A stretch of DNA of 64,000 nt, from positions 1-64,000 of the forward strand of contig NZ_JAPJIV010000006.1 in NCBI RefSeq assembly GCF_026241895.1. Direction: 5' to 3'. This document shows, in pieces, positions 1 to 8,367 of the stretch. The position numbers and the translations under genes are program-made. Origin of the DNA: Pseudomonas sp. RIT-562. GTDB taxonomy: Bacteria > Pseudomonadota > Gammaproteobacteria > Pseudomonadales > Pseudomonadaceae. Under the pieces are notes generated by a model. That model worked only from the letters and a program-made list of their open reading frames with translations, was not told where the DNA came from and searched no databases. Positions within the stretch are counted from its first letter, which is position 1; the number at the start of each line of letters is the position of its first letter.

Positions 1-170
1 CAGCGGCCCCAGGATTTGCAAGGCAGAAATTCAATCGCCTGGACTAGCGCCTGCTGCGCAGTCGAACGCAGCCTTCGGCAGCTGCTGCAGGTTCCCCATA
101 CACCACAATCCCGTGTAGCAGCTGGCGCAGCCTGCGTTGGGTCGCGCAGCGGCCCCAGGGTTTTAACGCT
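1..170. repeat. Palindromic repeat pair, GCAGCTGCCGAAGGCTGCGTT family
   Basis: Two opposed arms are visible: AACGCAGCCTTCGGCAGCTG around 66-86 and GTAGCAGCTGGCGCAGCCTG around 115-134. The motif GCGCAGCGGCCCC occurs at both edges. The same family recurs at 7440-7550 and as a tandem array at 29446-29912. No gene is supported here. The element runs off the left edge of the window. Confidence 0.8.
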
Positions 171-210
171 GAAATACAATCGATGCTTGTTGTTTTAATT
201 GGCACAAAAG

Positions 211-235
211 ACCTGTCATTCATGACAGGTTTTTT
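211..235 (+). terminator. Rho-independent terminator
   Basis: A perfect 8-bp stem, ACCTGTCA / TGACAGGT, with a TTCA loop is followed directly by TTTTTT on the plus strand. It probably ends a transcript entering from the left of the window. An AAAAG just before the stem gives only a weak tail for the other strand. Confidence 0.85.
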
Positions 236-312
236 ATCAGCACTTTTCCTATTTAATAAATAGTTCCAGTGCCAGCAGACCTCTCTGCCGGGATGATTAA
301 AAGGAATTAGTG

Positions 313-759
313 ATGAACAAGTCTATTGATAACCCTCTAGTTACAGACAATGCCTCTGGCAACATGACAGGCACCATAACTTTTTTACATAACGGAACGG
401 TAGATAACTTCCAATCATTCAGGGTAATTCGAAACCTCTTATCCGAAATGACGTACCTCATCGGAGTGGTGGCGCAGCCTGGAAAAGCCTACGAAATAAT
501 TCTCGTGGTTCCAGGCGATGAACCACTTACCGGCACATACACCATTGGATCGAACAAGGTCACTGCCTACCTGAATGTTGGGGAATCTCCACAACTTATC
601 GCTGTGTCCGGTCAGATCGAAATACAGAACCAAACTCCAATCGGTAAGATTACCGGTTCGGCCAAGTTTGTAACACAGGTCTACAACGAGATGCATTATG
701 CGGTCGACGCAAACTTCGATATCTCACGCACCGCAGCGGGCGCTGAACGCACCAGCTGA
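313..759 (+). CDS. Hypothetical protein, probably beta-rich
   Basis: The protein is 148 aa and I do not recognise its family. ATG 313 is chosen over the in-frame GTG at 310 because AAGGA at about 301 is well spaced for it. The sequence alternates short hydrophobic strands with Gly, Asn and Thr turns. Cysteine is absent, and there is no signal peptide or membrane segment. This suggests a small cytosolic or released beta-sandwich or lipocalin-like fold. Base composition is clearly lower in G+C than the neighbouring genes, and the gene stands alone between a terminator and a convergent lipoprotein gene, so it may be an accessory gene. Confidence 0.7.
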   Translation: MNKSIDNPLVTDNASGNMTGTITFLHNGTVDNFQSFRVIRNLLSEMTYLIGVVAQPGKAYEIILVVPGDEPLTGTYTIGSNKVTAYLNVGESPQLIAVSGQIEIQNQTPIGKITGSAKFVTQVYNEMHYAVDANFDISRTAAGAERTS

Positions 760-828
760 TAAGTCATCGACCTGACGGTGCCGAGCAAACATGAGCCTGA
801 CTCGCCATGTTTGCTCAAGCGCCGGTGT

Positions 829-1053
829 TTAATCTTCCTCGCGAACCGTAGCCACTTCGTCCGCCCTGACCTTGACCTTCGACCCGGAAATATCTTCAAA
901 CTCGTAAAAACCATCCTTGGTTTCGGTTTTCGGCATGTCCTTGGTCAGGTATTGAGTGCCGTTCTGCAGGGTGACCACCGTAGCGGTCGAGCAACCCGCC
1001 AGCGCCAGAAAGCTCGCAACAGCGAGCGGCAGAGCCAGAGTCTTGATGTTCAT
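829..1053 (-). CDS. YgdI/YgdR-type small lipoprotein (DUF903)
   Basis: This is a 74-aa precursor with a lipoprotein signal peptide ending in the lipobox LALAGC, so the mature protein begins at Cys and is lipid-anchored in the envelope. The remainder has the DUF903 pattern: a short SH3-like beta domain with the T-V-V-T-L-Q-N-G-T-Q-Y start and a KVKV-type strand. ATG 1053 has GAGG five bases upstream. A GTG two codons earlier is less likely. The cellular role of this family is not established. It is a common monocistronic gene in gamma-proteobacteria. Confidence 0.88.
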   Translation of the reverse strand: MNIKTLALPLAVASFLALAGCSTATVVTLQNGTQYLTKDMPKTETKDGFYEFEDISGSKVKVRADEVATVREED

Positions 1054-1201
1054 ATTCACCTCACAAATGTAAAAAACTGCGCATCTCTATCGCCGTTGGT
1101 GCAGCGCAACGCTGAAAAGTTCGCCAGCCGCTTATCTTTTTCCGTTTGCGCCAAGCCAACCAGAACTGTTATCTGTACGCATAACCAGTACTCGTTTTGC
1201 C

Positions 1202-2884
1202 ATGGCGCCTGATTCTGTGACTGCTAATCCTCTCGAAGATCCGTTCTATTACCTTAACAATTTCATGCAAGTGCTTGATTGGCTTGAGCATCGCTATGCG
1301 GATGTGTTGAGTGACGAGGAGCGGCACTTCATTGCCCAATTCACCCAGCTGCCCAGAGAGTCCCGCGCGCTGCTGGTGCGCATGGTGATGCGCAAGGGTA
1401 TCCATTTCCGCGCCAGCAAGTTGCACTACGCAGAGATCGGCGGCATCACGGACGCCGCAGCGCCGCTGATCACGCTAGGCTGGATCGACGAACAAAGCCC
1501 GCTCACCATCGAAACCCTGTTCCCAGTGCTGCTCAAGTCCGAAGTGCTGCAGTGCTTCGCCAGCGCCATCGACCAACCCAAAGGCAAAAAAAACGATTGG
1601 CTGCCAGCCCTGATCGAGCACCATCCCCAAGCGCAGAGCTTCAGCCAGTGGTGCGCGCCCCTGGATGACCGGCTGCTGAGCCTGACTATCATGGGCCTGT
1701 GCGACCGCCTGCGCCTGATGTTTTTCGGCAATCTCTACCAGGACTGGTCCGAGTTTGTACTGGCCGACCTGGGCATTTTTACCTACGAGAAAATCGAGAT
1801 TGGCGCCGACTCCCGAGGGCTGCGCTGCCGTGAGGATGTCGATGCCTGCCTGTTCCTGCACGACTGTCAGCAGCGTTTCGAAGCAGGCGAAGCGCTCTCG
1901 GCTATCGTCGAGCAGATCAACAGCCTGACGCTGACCAATCCCTGGCTGCAACGCCGACGCGGCAAGCTGATGTTCCAGATGGGCCAATACTGTGAGCGCA
2001 TTGCTGATTTTGCCACGGCCATCACGCTGTATCGCGACGGCACACATCCGGGCTCGCGTATCCGCCTGATCCGCGTTCTTGAGCGCTGCGCCGAATACCA
2101 ACTGGCCCTGGACCTGGCCCTTCACGCGCAGCAAGCGCCTGAGAGCGCCACCGAACAACAGCATGTGCTTCGAGTGCTGCCTAGATTGCGCCGCAAACTC
2201 GGCGGGCCACCCATTAAACGTGCAGCCCCCCGGCAAATGCTGCGCCTGGACCTGCAACTGCCCAAGGTTGATCCTGCTTTATCGGCGCATGCGCTGTCGG
2301 TCGAGCGCTACGTCCAGGCGCACCTGGCGCAGGAAACTGCACCGGTGCACTACGTGGAGAACAGCCTGATCAATTCGCTGTTCGGCTTGCTGTGCTGGCC
2401 GGCGATTTTTGCTCCAGTGCCTGGGGCATTTTTCCACCCGTTCCAGCGCGGGCCGGCAGACCTGCATTACGAAGACTTCCATTTACGTCGCGCCGACCTG
2501 TTTTCGGCGTGCCTGGCCGAGCTGGATGACGGTCGGTACGTGCACACCATTCGCGATCGTTATGCGGCCAAATGGGGCGTGCAGTCACCGTTCGTGTTCT
2601 GGGGGGCCCTGAGCGAGGAATTGCTCGACCAGGCGTTGGCGTGCCTGCCCGCCGAGCACCTCAGGCATTGGTTCAACCGCCTGCTGCTGGATATCAAGGC
2701 CAACCGCGCCGGCATGCCGGACCTTATCCAGTTCTGGCCGCAGGACAAGACCTACCGCATGATCGAAGTCAAAGGCCCTGGCGACCGCCTGCAGGACAAC
2801 CAGTTGCGCTGGCTGGAGTTCTGCCATGAACACCAGATGCCCATCGCCGTCTGCTATGTGCAGTGGGCGGAGCAGGGCGCTTGA
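1202..2884 (+). CDS. fan1: FAN1-type structure-specific nuclease (VRR-NUC domain)
   Basis: The protein has 560 aa. Its C-terminus carries a VRR-NUC (PD-(D/E)XK) nuclease core, with Pro506-Asp507 followed by Glu522-Val-Lys524 and GPGD. The rest is helical and contains an SAP/TPR-like middle region, as in bacterial FAN1; the Pseudomonas aeruginosa FAN1 of similar length has been shown to incise flap and cross-link-like DNA. The expected role is 5'-flap endonuclease and exonuclease activity in DNA damage repair. The stop codon overlaps the start of the downstream helicase, so the two are probably co-translated. No clear ribosome-binding site was seen before ATG 1202, and a slightly different start is possible. 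Confidence 0.88.
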   Translation: MAPDSVTANPLEDPFYYLNNFMQVLDWLEHRYADVLSDEERHFIAQFTQLPRESRALLVRMVMRKGIHFRASKLHYAEIGGITDAAAPLITLGWIDEQSPLTIETLFPVLLKSEVLQCFASAIDQPKGKKNDWLPALIEHHPQAQSFSQWCAPLDDRLLSLTIMGLCDRLRLMFFGNLYQDWSEFVLADLGIFTYEKIEIGADSRGLRCREDVDACLFLHDCQQRFEAGEALSAIVEQINSLTLTNPWLQRRRGKLMFQMGQYCERIADFATAITLYRDGTHPGSRIRLIRVLERCAEYQLALDLALHAQQAPESATEQQHVLRVLPRLRRKLGGPPIKRAAPRQMLRLDLQLPKVDPALSAHALSVERYVQAHLAQETAPVHYVENSLINSLFGLLCWPAIFAPVPGAFFHPFQRGPADLHYEDFHLRRADLFSACLAELDDGRYVHTIRDRYAAKWGVQSPFVFWGALSEELLDQALACLPAEHLRHWFNRLLLDIKANRAGMPDLIQFWPQDKTYRMIEVKGPGDRLQDNQLRWLEFCHEHQMPIAVCYVQWAEQGA

Positions 2885-5160
2885 GCTACAGCATTGCCGT
2901 GCGAGCGTTATGCGAATTCACCGCCAAGGTCGGTGACCTAGACCTGCGCTTCACCCCGTCACCCACCGCGCTGGAAGGCATCGTCGGGCATCGCACCGTA
3001 GCCTCGCGGCGCAGCGAGGGTTATCAGAGTGAGGTGGCGCTTGAGGGCCATTACCAGACTTTGCGGGTCAAGGGCAGGGCGGATGGCTACGATCCGGCAC
3101 AGAACTGCCTGGAAGAAGTCAAAACCTACCGCGGCGACCTGAGCAAGCAACCCGCCAACCACCGGCAACTGCACTGGGCTCAGGCAAAGATCTATGGCTG
3201 GCTGATGTGCCAGAAATCCGCACTGGAACAAATCAATCTGGCCCTGGTGTACTTCGACATCGTCAGCGAGAAGGAAACCTGCCTGGTCGAGGCATTCAGT
3301 GCAGCAGAGCTCGGGCAGTTTTTCGAGCACCACTGTCGGCTGTTCCTGCATTGGGCGCAGGAGGAAATGGCCCACCGCGAGGCGCGTAATCACGCCGCCC
3401 AGGCGTTGCAGTTTCCCCACGCCGGCTTTCGCCCCGGCCAACGCCATCTGGCCGAGTCAGTGTTCAAGGCGGTCAGCACCGGGCGCTGCCTGATGGCCCA
3501 GGCGCCCACCGGCATTGGCAAGACCGTCGGCACGCTGTTCCCCATGCTCAAAGCCCTGGCGCCGCAGCAGTTGGACAAGATCTTCTTCCTCACGGCCAAG
3601 ACCCCAGGCCGCAAACTGGCGCTGGACGCGGCCCAGGTGATCCTCGACAGCGCCGGCGCGCCACCCTTGCGCGTGCTGGAGATGATTGCCCGCGACAAGG
3701 CGTGCGAATATCCCGACAAGGCCTGTCATGGCGAATCCTGCCCGCTGGCGCAAGGCTTTTACGATCGCCTGCCCGCCGCGCGCCAGGCCGCCAGCGAACT
3801 GAGCCTGCTGGATCAGGCCGCGTTGCGCGAGGTGGCGCTCAAACACGACGTCTGCCCTTATTACCTGAGCCAGGAAATGGCACGCTGGGCCGATGTGGTG
3901 GTAGCCGACTACAACTATTATTTCGACTTCAGCGCACTGTTGTTCGGCCTGGCCCAGGACAATAACTGGCGGGTGGCGACCCTGGTGGATGAAGCGCACA
4001 ACCTGGTAGAGCGCGGCCGCCAGATGTACAGCGCGACCCTTGATCAATCGGTCTTGAACGGCGTGCGCAAAACCGCACCCGAGCCATTGAAAAAATCCCT
4101 GCAGCGCGTTCACCGCGAATGGAATGCCCTGCACAATCAGCAACTGGCTGCCTACCAGGCCTATGATCGGCCCCCGGAAAAACTCCTGCAGGCGCTGTTT
4201 TCCTGCTGCGCGAGCATTGGCGACTACCTCAACGACCATCCCCAGGGCCTCGACGGTGCGCTGCAGAACTATTATTTCGACATGCTGCAATTTTCCCGAG
4301 TGGCCGAGCTGTTCGATGAACAGTTCCTGTTCGATATCAGCAAACGCGACCTGGAGCGCAAGCACAACCTCTCAACCCTGTGCCTGCGCAATGTGGTGCC
4401 CGCCGGTTTTATCCGCCCACGCCTGACTGCCGCGCGCAGTGCCGTGCTGTTTTCCGCAACCCTCAGCCCCCGTCACTACTACGCCGACCTGCTGGGTACG
4501 CCGCCCGACACCGTGTGGATCGATGTGGAGTCGCCATTCCACGCCGACCAGTTGCAAGTGCATATCGTCCATCAGATCTCCACGCGGTTCGTCCATCGCC
4601 AGGCCTCCCTGGGGCCTATCGTCGCGCTGATGGCTCAGCAGTTCACGCAGCGGCCTGGCAACTACCTGGCGTTCTTCAGCAGCTTCGACTATCTGCAGCA
4701 AGTCGCCCAGTTGCTGGCCGAGACCCATCCGCACATCAACCTGTGGGCGCAATCGCGAGGCATGGGGGAAGGGCCGCGCCAGGAATTTCTCGACCGGTTC
4801 ACCGCCGACAGCCAGGGCATCGGCTTTGCGGTGCTCGGTGGTGCGTTTGGTGAGGGCATCGACCTGCCCGGAGCGCGCCTGATCGGCGCGTTCATCGCCA
4901 CCCTGGGCCTGGCACAGTTGAACCCGGTCAACGAACAGCTCAAACACCGCATGGCGGCGATTTTTGGCGCCGGGTATGACTACACCTATCTCTACCCCGG
5001 CGTGCAGAAAGTGGTTCAGGCCGCCGGACGAGTGATCCGCACCCAAACGGATCAGGGCGTCGTCATGCTGATTGATGACCGGTTCGCCGAGGGCAAGGTC
5101 AGGCAATTGCTGCCAAGCTGGTGGGCGGTAGGCGCCGCAGCCGGTTACCGCGGCGGATAA
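2881..5160 (+). CDS. XPD/DinG-type ATP-dependent helicase with N-terminal PD-(D/E)XK nuclease-like domain
   Basis: I place the start at TTG 2881, overlapping the fan1 stop (TTGA), because GGAG at 2869-2872 is eight bases upstream. This gives 759 aa. The N-terminus has a Cas4/RecB-like pattern with Asp68 and Glu79-Val-Lys81. Helicase motifs follow: Walker A GIGKT at about 211-215, DEAH at 370-373, and motif VI QAAGRVIR at 713-720. Cys275, Cys282, Cys287 and Cys325 lie between motifs I and II, as expected for the 4Fe-4S cluster of XPD/DinG helicases. It should unwind DNA with 5'-3' polarity and may cut it too. Pairing with FAN1 suggests joint action on flaps or cross-links. Confidence 0.9.
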   Translation: MSYSIAVRALCEFTAKVGDLDLRFTPSPTALEGIVGHRTVASRRSEGYQSEVALEGHYQTLRVKGRADGYDPAQNCLEEVKTYRGDLSKQPANHRQLHWAQAKIYGWLMCQKSALEQINLALVYFDIVSEKETCLVEAFSAAELGQFFEHHCRLFLHWAQEEMAHREARNHAAQALQFPHAGFRPGQRHLAESVFKAVSTGRCLMAQAPTGIGKTVGTLFPMLKALAPQQLDKIFFLTAKTPGRKLALDAAQVILDSAGAPPLRVLEMIARDKACEYPDKACHGESCPLAQGFYDRLPAARQAASELSLLDQAALREVALKHDVCPYYLSQEMARWADVVVADYNYYFDFSALLFGLAQDNNWRVATLVDEAHNLVERGRQMYSATLDQSVLNGVRKTAPEPLKKSLQRVHREWNALHNQQLAAYQAYDRPPEKLLQALFSCCASIGDYLNDHPQGLDGALQNYYFDMLQFSRVAELFDEQFLFDISKRDLERKHNLSTLCLRNVVPAGFIRPRLTAARSAVLFSATLSPRHYYADLLGTPPDTVWIDVESPFHADQLQVHIVHQISTRFVHRQASLGPIVALMAQQFTQRPGNYLAFFSSFDYLQQVAQLLAETHPHINLWAQSRGMGEGPRQEFLDRFTADSQGIGFAVLGGAFGEGIDLPGARLIGAFIATLGLAQLNPVNEQLKHRMAAIFGAGYDYTYLYPGVQKVVQAAGRVIRTQTDQGVVMLIDDRFAEGKVRQLLPSWWAVGAAAGYRGG

Positions 5161-5245
5161 AACACGATAATTCGTCGGTGATTGCAGCTTTTCAAACGCG
5201 CCGGATGTCCCATACTCTCGGAAACCAAATTCACGTGAGGGTTGA

Positions 5246-6784
5246 ATGAGCGAGGATCGGAGGAAAGCCGGTGCCATCGAAGAGAAGCGCTTTCGCTTGT
5301 TGATCGATGCAGTGATCGATTATGCGATCTACATGATTGATCCCGACGGTACCATCGCCAGTTGGAACGCCGGGGCGCAACGGATCAAGGGCTATTCCTC
5401 GCGTGAGGTGGTGGGCCAGAATTTTTCGATTTTCTACACCCCCGAGGACCGCGCTGCCGGTGAACCGCAGCGGGCGCTGGATACAGCAGTGCGCGAGGGT
5501 CGGTTCGAGAACAAGGCCTGGCGTGTGCGCCAGAACGGTACGCAGTTCATGGCGCACGTGGTCGTCGACCCGATCTGGGGGGATAACGGCAACCTGCTGG
5601 GTTTTGCCAAGATCACCCGTGATATCACCGAGTCGTTCACGGCTCAGCGCACTCTGGAGCAGACCCGCGAGGCGCTGTTCCAAGCGCAGAAAATGCAGGC
5701 CATCGGACAACTCAGTGGCGGCATTGCCCACGACTTCAACAATTTGCTGACGGTGATCCTGGGTAACCTGGAAATCATCCGCAAGCGTGCGGAAAACGAG
5801 CCGAAAATCACTCGACTGGTAGACAACGCGACCCAGGGCGCCTTGCGTGGGGTGTCCCTGACCCAGCGTATGCTGGCTTTTGCCCGGCGCCAGGAGCTCA
5901 AGACCGAGCCGGTCCAGGTTCGGGAACTGGTGCAAGGAATCAGCGGGCTGTTACGCAGCGCCCTGGGCCCCTCAGTGCGCCTGGAAACGCATTTTCCCGC
6001 AGGCCTTGAACCGGCCATGGCTGACCTCAACCAGCTCGAGTTGGCCGTGATGAACCTGGTGACCAACGCCCGGGATGCCATGCCCACTGGCGGCAAAATC
6101 ATCATCAGTGCCCAGTCGGTGGAGATCCAGGCGCAGTCGATCCTGTCCCTCGCGGCGGGCCAATACATTTGCCTGAGTGTCATCGATACGGGCGAAGGTA
6201 TGGACGACGCCACACTGGCCTCGGCGAAGGACCCGTTTTTTACCACCAAAGGTTTAGGCAAGGGCACGGGCCTTGGGTTATCGATGGTTCATGGTTTCAT
6301 CGAACAGTTGGGCGGACGTTTTATCCTCAAGAGCCAGAAGGACAAGGGCACCACTGCCGAATTGTGGCTGCCGGTAGCGTCCGCGGATGTGGCCAGCAAG
6401 CCGCTTGCCGAACCCGAGTCATCCTCTCCCGTGGCCCGCCTGTCGGTGCTGGTAGTCGACGACGATAGCCTGGTCCTGACCAGCACCTGCCTGCTGCTCG
6501 AAGACCTGGGTCACAAGGTAGTCGGCGCCGGCTCAGGGGCAAGAGCGCTGGAGCTGTTCAGTGGCGACGAACATTTTGATCTGGTGATCACCGACATGGC
6601 GATGCCACACATGACCGGCGCGCAACTGGCTCACTCTATCCAGATCATCAGCCCGAGCATGCCAATCATCCTGGCCACCGGCTTCGCCGAACGGCTGGAA
6701 GGATTTGCGGCCAACCTGCCGCGGCTGTCCAAGCCGTTCAATCAATTAAATCTGGTAGAGATCATCGCCTCGACGATGAAATGA
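5246..6784 (+). CDS. Hybrid sensor histidine kinase/response regulator (PAS-HisKA-HATPase-REC)
   Basis: This is a 512-aa soluble kinase with no membrane segments. A PAS domain (about 12-130) is followed by an H-box with His162 in AHDFNNLL. The HATPase domain has N-box NLVTNARDAM and G-boxes DTGEGM and GKGTGLGLS. A C-terminal receiver domain (about 392-510) contains an acidic DDD pocket, Asp450 in VITDMAMP, and the Lys of LSKPF. The HDFNN H-box is that of CckA-like hybrid kinases. ATG 5246 has GAGGG just upstream. The PAS domain probably senses a cytoplasmic cue such as redox, light or a ligand. No separate response regulator lies beside it, so output is presumably through phosphotransfer to a protein encoded elsewhere. 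Confidence 0.92.
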   Translation: MSEDRRKAGAIEEKRFRLLIDAVIDYAIYMIDPDGTIASWNAGAQRIKGYSSREVVGQNFSIFYTPEDRAAGEPQRALDTAVREGRFENKAWRVRQNGTQFMAHVVVDPIWGDNGNLLGFAKITRDITESFTAQRTLEQTREALFQAQKMQAIGQLSGGIAHDFNNLLTVILGNLEIIRKRAENEPKITRLVDNATQGALRGVSLTQRMLAFARRQELKTEPVQVRELVQGISGLLRSALGPSVRLETHFPAGLEPAMADLNQLELAVMNLVTNARDAMPTGGKIIISAQSVEIQAQSILSLAAGQYICLSVIDTGEGMDDATLASAKDPFFTTKGLGKGTGLGLSMVHGFIEQLGGRFILKSQKDKGTTAELWLPVASADVASKPLAEPESSSPVARLSVLVVDDDSLVLTSTCLLLEDLGHKVVGAGSGARALELFSGDEHFDLVITDMAMPHMTGAQLAHSIQIISPSMPIILATGFAERLEGFAANLPRLSKPFNQLNLVEIIASTMK

Positions 6785-6863
6785 AGACGGCGGTTGATCA
6801 GCATCTGGGCGCAGTTCGGTACATCCGGCTGAACTTGTCCGGTGCCGGTTCTTCTAACTGTCT

Positions 6864-7421
6864 TTGCTGCCTGACGTGACGCCCGTGCCCAGAATACTCA
6901 CCGAACACACGGCTGAAGAAGCCCTGACCGAACACAATGCCAAGATGTTCGGCTCACCCAAGGAGCGCCTGGATTTCTACCGCAGGGAGATCCAGTACGA
7001 GACCAGCATCCTGGCCAACCGCACCGATGCCTATCTGGCGGCGCAGTCGTTCCTGGTCATTGCGTTTGCCTCCTGCATGGCCAACCTCAACCCGGAGTGG
7101 GGCAAGCTGTTCACTTTGGCTGTCCCGCCGTTCCTGGCACTGCTTGGCTTGCTCAGTTCATTGAATGCCTGGCCTGGGATCCGCGCGGCGTATGACATTA
7201 TCGATCACTGGCATTTCAAGCAGAGCGAACTGCTAAGCAGTGAACCCTTGATGGGCCTGGCGTACGATGAGTCGCCGTTGTTCAGCGAGATGGAGTCGTC
7301 GCACAAGGGTTATCGCAAGTCGCTACTGTTTTCAGTGCGCACTCCGTGGATCTTTGCGACGTTCTGGGTGCTGTTGGGGAGTTATTCGGTGTTTATTCAG
7401 GTGACGAATCCGGGGGGATAG
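6864..7421 (+). CDS. Hypothetical inner-membrane protein
   Basis: The protein is about 185 aa and of unrecognised family. After a charged N-terminal region (FYRREIQYETSILANRTDAY around 37-56) there are two closely spaced hydrophobic segments near 60-102 and a third near the C-terminus. The long middle region is polar. The start is uncertain: TTG 6864 gives the full frame, and GTG codons and ATG 28 follow without a strong ribosome-binding site. The gene sits 79 bases after the hybrid kinase on the same strand and may be co-transcribed with it. No function can be assigned. Confidence 0.7.
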   Translation: MLPDVTPVPRILTEHTAEEALTEHNAKMFGSPKERLDFYRREIQYETSILANRTDAYLAAQSFLVIAFASCMANLNPEWGKLFTLAVPPFLALLGLLSSLNAWPGIRAAYDIIDHWHFKQSELLSSEPLMGLAYDESPLFSEMESSHKGYRKSLLFSVRTPWIFATFWVLLGSYSVFIQVTNPGG

Positions 7422-7439
7422 GCGCCGGGTTTGGCATTC

Positions 7440-7550
7440 TGGGGCCGCTTCGCGACCCAACGCAGGCTGCGCCAGCTGCTACAGGGTTTGCGTGTTGCCT
7501 GATACCTGTAGCAGCTGCCGAAGGCTGCGTCCGACTGCATAGCAGTCGCC
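7440..7550. repeat. Palindromic repeat pair, GCAGCTGCCGAAGGCTGCGT family
   Basis: The opposed arms CAACGCAGGCTGCGCCAGCTG (about 7458-7478) and GTAGCAGCTGCCGAAGGCTG (about 7508-7527) lie between convergent genes. The flanking GGGGCCGCTTCGCGACCCA is the same edge motif as in the arrays at 1-170 and 29446-29912. It probably forms a large hairpin and may end both transcripts. Confidence 0.8.
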
Positions 7551-7553
7551 ATA

Positions 7554-8027
7554 TTAGGCCGCGAGATTTGCACTCATTTCCTTTTTGTACTGTGCCTTCA
7601 AAGCCTCCATCTGCGCCCCAAGCTCTTCAAGCTCGGCCTTGCCCAGCAGCTTCCTGGCCTCAGGGAACATCTCCGTTTCTTCCTCTTCGATGTGATGCTC
7701 CAGCAGCTCCTTGACCACCTTCACCCGGCCGGAAAACTCCGGAGTGGACGGGTCCGTTACCTTCAGATCCGGCAGCACCAACGAGTCAACCGTGCGGTGC
7801 TCTTCCTTGGCTTCGTAATACATGATTTCCTGCTCTTTACCCCCGGCTTTTTTGTAGGCGGGGTACAGCACTTCTTCTTCCAGGCGAGTATGGATGGTGA
7901 TTTCCATCTCCAACTTGGCGAGCAGTTCAGTGCGTTTCTTGATGCCGCGCTCGGTCGACTCACTCAATTGGGTGAGGATGCTTTTTACGCGTTCATGGTC
8001 GGCTTTCAACAGGTCGATGGCGTTCAT
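7554..8027 (-). CDS. Hemerythrin HHE domain protein
   Basis: The protein is 157 aa and all helical. The HHE-type metal ligands are placed as in hemerythrin-like proteins: His11, His46 with Glu50, His77, and the HHIEEEE stretch at about 111-117. It should bind a di-iron (or mononuclear) centre in the cytoplasm. Proteins of this family sense or detoxify oxygen, nitric oxide or peroxide, or store iron. It stands alone and faces a divergent dehydrogenase across a 340-bp gap. Together with neighbours up to 12.7 kb it looks like part of a general-stress group; that grouping is inference. Confidence 0.88.
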   Translation of the reverse strand: MNAIDLLKADHERVKSILTQLSESTERGIKKRTELLAKLEMEITIHTRLEEEVLYPAYKKAGGKEQEIMYYEAKEEHRTVDSLVLPDLKVTDPSTPEFSGRVKVVKELLEHHIEEEETEMFPEARKLLGKAELEELGAQMEALKAQYKKEMSANLAA

Positions 8028-8177
8028 GGTGGTTCTCTCGAATAGTCACGGGTAGAGCGCTAACGGTCTCGATGCCGCAGGTCGCTTACAGTGAAAGAGC
8101 ATTTCCCGTGCCGGAACTGATAAGCGGAGAATTCTTATATAAATCAATCAATTAAAAGCCATGAACGACAACCGTAG

Positions 8178-8194
8178 TCATGCAGCCTGCATGA
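8178..8194. promoter_or_regulatory. Palindrome in the divergent hemerythrin/dehydrogenase promoter region
   Basis: TCATGCA-GCC-TGCATGA is a perfect 7-bp inverted repeat with a 3-bp centre. It lies in the 340-bp gap 8028-8367 between two divergent genes. It could be an operator for a dimeric regulator. The same gap holds an A+T-rich block (about 8131-8158) suited to a promoter. Nothing else was recognised in the gap. Confidence 0.35.
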
Positions 8195-8367
8195 GTTCAC
8201 ACATTCGTTCATGCACTTCGCATTGCACCTGGTTCAGCCACACAAGTGCTTGAAAAAGCGCCGGGACCGCCGATCCGAATAGCCCCGCATCCAACTGAAC
8301 TCGTCGCTTCAGGCACCCCCCTTAACTACAGACAACCCAGTCTCTAGTGACCAGCGAGGATGTAGCC

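Noticed and set aside
1475-2257. Long minus-strand frame opposite fan1, and similar antisense frames over other genes
   Set aside because: Typical of high-G+C genes. No ribosome-binding sites and no domain features, while the sense frames carry clear motifs.
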